Assembly (NCBI GenBank): GCA_029254375.1
Contig: JAQWXR010000026.1
Location: 1 to 64,000 of the forward strand
DNA from: Schleiferiaceae bacterium
GTDB lineage: Bacteria; Bacteroidota; Bacteroidia; Flavobacteriales; Schleiferiaceae
Direction: 5' to 3'
Length of the DNA stretch: 64,000 nucleotides
Shown: positions 62,218 to 64,000 of the stretch, one piece after another
Layout of the letters: the number at the start of each line of letters is the position of its first letter
Position numbering within the stretch: position 1 is the first letter of the stretch
Translations under genes and position numbers: made by a program
Notes under the pieces: generated by a model
Databases searched by the model: none
What the model was told of the DNA's origin: nothing
Seen by the model: only the letters and a program-made list of their open reading frames with translations

Positions 62218-62690
62218 ACAAAGAATTTCTTGAAAAGGCGCTTGAGTCCGTCATGGACCCTGAAGTTCCTGTGTTGTCTGTCATGGACCTTGGCTTAGTG
62301 CGATCCATCCGCATCGAAGAGGAAGCAATTCATGTAGAGGTGGCGCCTACGTATACGGGTTGCCCAGCCATGGACGTTATTCACCTTCGAATTAAAGAGG
62401 CATTGTGCCCCTTTGGGGTGACGGTGATCCACCCGGTGATCCACCCTCCTTGGACAACAGATTGGATGACCGAGGCCGGTAAAAAGAAACTGGAAGCATA
62501 TGGAATTGCTCCACCCGTTGGGAAAGCTTCGGACAAACGCACGTTATGGGCTCCCAGCCCTACCGTTCGATGCCCAAGGTGCAAGAGTGAATTAACGTCG
62601 TTGGTGTCTCTATTTGGATCAACAGCTTGTAAGTCACTATATCAGTGTCAGGACTGTAACGAGCCCTTTGATTACTTCAAGTGCTTCTAG
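62211..62690 (+). CDS. paaD: Phenylacetyl-CoA epoxidase assembly protein PaaD
   Basis: A 159-residue protein with an N-terminal MIP18/DUF59 domain (MDPEVPVLSVMDLGLVRS, about 17-34; PTYTGCPAMDVI, about 46-57) and a C-terminal zinc-like site with CPRCKSEL, ACKSLYQC and QDCNEPF. It is needed for assembly of the metal site of the oxygenase. ATG overlaps the paaC stop by 7 bp. It ends the unit and is followed by a terminator. Genes for the rest of the pathway (paaK, paaG, paaZ) are not in the window. Confidence 0.92.
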   Translation: MVNKEFLEKALESVMDPEVPVLSVMDLGLVRSIRIEEEAIHVEVAPTYTGCPAMDVIHLRIKEALCPFGVTVIHPVIHPPWTTDWMTEAGKKKLEAYGIAPPVGKASDKRTLWAPSPTVRCPRCKSELTSLVSLFGSTACKSLYQCQDCNEPFDYFKCF

Positions 62691-62720
62691 TACCTGAAGA
62701 GACCCAGAAGTAGGTCAAAA

Positions 62721-62750
62721 AAAAGACCCCCGTTTTGCGAGGGTCTTTTA
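62721..62750 (+). terminator. Rho-independent terminator after paaD
   Basis: A hairpin with arms AAAAGACCC (62721-62729) and GGGTCTTTT (62741-62749), ending in a T run and preceded by an A run, 30 bp after the paaD stop. Confidence 0.88.
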
Positions 62751-62878
62751 GGGTATTTGATTTGGTGTGAGGCCTGGGCCCGATACAAATGTGCATAAAA
62801 AAAACACAATGGTCTTATTTTTTGTGAGAAAGTGTGAACTTAGCACCTTGTCACGTAGAATCACATAATTATTATTTC

Positions 62879-64000
62879 GTGCGAAAGATCTTGAATTACT
62901 GCATTTTAGGGGTTATTGTTGCCTCAACGACGGGGTTTTCTCAGACGAGCAAATGGATGGGAAAAGACAATGGAAAAGTCTACACATACGAAGATAAATC
63001 CCTTGTTGAGTACAACTTTCTTACTGGGTACAAGTCGATTTTGAACAGATCAATATGGCAAGTGGTGGACAGTTTTGCCACCTTGGAGCCCAAAGACGCT
63101 CTTCAACGATACAGTAGACCTGTGCTTTTCAACTTGACAGATAGTGTCGTCATTACGTTTACAGGGAGCGGATTGGTATACGGAATGGGACGTGGGGGCC
63201 CGCCCAAACGAATTGATAACACCTATTATTCCGGCTTTAATTTTGAATCATTTCGAACGATCTACGAAGATCAGCTGTATAGTTTTGGAGGGACTGGGTT
63301 CTGGACGCGAAACAACAATATGTTGTACTTCGACAATATCTTGAAAGAATGGGAACGGCTATCTGCGTTTGAAGGCGTACCCGAGGAATATGTTGAGTTA
63401 TTCTCAGCCGAAACAAAAAAAGGGGAGTATGTCTTAGGGAACTTATGGGATCCTCAGTATTCAACGGGTGAACTCAGACATGAAATTTACAGGCTAGACT
63501 TGACGAAACGTACAATTAGCGAATTAGGTGTTTTCTCCTTCGACACCGAGAAGAGAGCAAAACAGTATGATTACATTGGTTCTATAGGAAGTCATTTCTT
63601 CATGGAGATTGATAAAACCCTCTATGTAGGAGATGTTGTGGGGAATCGGCTATACCGACTGCCCAACTTGTATGCGGGCACCGGATCCTTTAACGGCTAT
63701 GAAGGGATATTGATATCAGGCGAGGAAATCATTTTGATCTATTCCGCGAGTACGATGGTAAATCCTAACATACGCATTGAGGCGCTAAGCTTGGAAGACT
63801 TTTTAGCACGTTGTGACGACGCGAATCAGCCGGTTTACATCGGAAGAGGGGAGTATTTAATCTCTGTGTATACAATAGAAATTTTAACGATACTATTCCT
63901 AATCATCCTTTTGGGGGGCTTTTTAATTCGATACAATTTGGCACAACCGGTAGTCGAAAAGCAATTCGTGCAGTCCCTAAATGAAAGTCAGAAGCGCCTG
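62879..64000 (+). CDS. Exported or membrane-anchored sensor-like protein, 3-prime end cut by window
   Basis: An open frame of 374 codons from GTG 62879 to the window edge with no stop. It begins with a clear signal peptide (MRKILNYCILGVIVASTTGF, then SQ). About 305 residues follow with a beta-rich, propeller-like look (WxxLxxFE, IYRLDL, LYVGD, GYEGIL), then one strong membrane helix (about 335-352; ILTILFLIILLGGFLI) and a charged cytoplasmic-side start (RYNLAQPVVEKQFVQSLNES). The layout, outer domain plus one helix plus more, suggests a sensor or regulator. Function is unknown. Codon use is AT-rich compared with the paa genes. There is no ATG near the signal peptide. Confidence 0.7.
   Translation, partial: MRKILNYCILGVIVASTTGFSQTSKWMGKDNGKVYTYEDKSLVEYNFLTGYKSILNRSIWQVVDSFATLEPKDALQRYSRPVLFNLTDSVVITFTGSGLVYGMGRGGPPKRIDNTYYSGFNFESFRTIYEDQLYSFGGTGFWTRNNNMLYFDNILKEWERLSAFEGVPEEYVELFSAETKKGEYVLGNLWDPQYSTGELRHEIYRLDLTKRTISELGVFSFDTEKRAKQYDYIGSIGSHFFMEIDKTLYVGDVVGNRLYRLPNLYAGTGSFNGYEGILISGEEIILIYSASTMVNPNIRIEALSLEDFLARCDDANQPVYIGRGEYLISVYTIEILTILFLIILLGGFLIRYNLAQPVVEKQFVQSLNESQKRL

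Overview
The window looks like a chromosomal segment of a Bacteroidota member, most likely order Flavobacteriales. The signs are: type IX secretion (T9SS) sorting tails on two secreted proteins, a PorW/SprE-like T9SS lipoprotein, an exosortase F pair, a bacterial GH3-family protein, a divided ATP synthase operon (B-E-F-H-A-G without D and C), an rnc / IPExxxVDY-like / pyk gene order, and many TAnnTTTG promoter -7 elements. Base composition is moderate overall but clearly AT-richer in the first gene, around 43-46 kb and at the right end. Genus cannot be told from sequence reading alone. No insertion sequence, prophage or CRISPR array was seen.

Layout. 0-7 kb: an outer-membrane TonB-type barrel, two secreted T9SS substrates and a membrane protein. 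7-18 kb: mixed small-molecule and envelope genes (DUF1801, LLM oxidoreductase, S33 hydrolase lipoprotein, exosortase F pair, Tat-exported Gfo/Idh/MocA protein, AlkD-like repair protein, two TIGR02206 membrane paralogues, crotonase, methyltransferase, NtrY-like histidine kinase). 18-26.7 kb: leftward block of PorW, bactofilin, AtpZ/AtpI, a small membrane protein and the ATP synthase genes. 26.7-34.5 kb: M23-like envelope protein, GH3, rnhA, purN, and the rightward operon acpP-fabF-rnc-IPExxxVDY-pyk. 34.5-43.3 kb: pheS, two paralogous lipoproteins, CvpA, pgk, holB, a methyltransferase, mnmG, ybeY and rpiB. 43.3-43.65 kb: the only long gene-free stretch. 43.65-49.8 kb: semialdehyde dehydrogenase with an AraC-type regulator, tRNA-Cys, folB, gltX, lysS. 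49.8-58.9 kb: MutS2, DUF819, M28 peptidase, orphan double ABC ATPase, serine hydrolase, lipB, GNAT. 59-62.7 kb: phenylacetyl-CoA epoxidase genes paaE (leftward) and paaABCD (rightward). The window ends inside a rightward gene for a secreted or membrane sensor-like protein of unknown function.

The most notable signal is chromosomal rather than a gene: two identical perfect copies of the parS centromere 16-mer TGTTCCACGTGAAACA flank mnmG at 40545 and 42419, and about 0.9 kb beyond the second lies a 338-bp very AT-rich intergenic region carrying a run of CTA/TTA/CTT triplets (DnaA-trio-like), inverted DnaA-box-like 9-mers and an AT-rich tail. Together these make a good candidate for the replication origin and centromere region. 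Secondary points of interest are enzyme-family members that have lost expected catalytic residues (M23-like protein, exosortase F, receiver domain of the AraC regulator), and several promoters so close to the start codon that leaderless mRNAs are likely.
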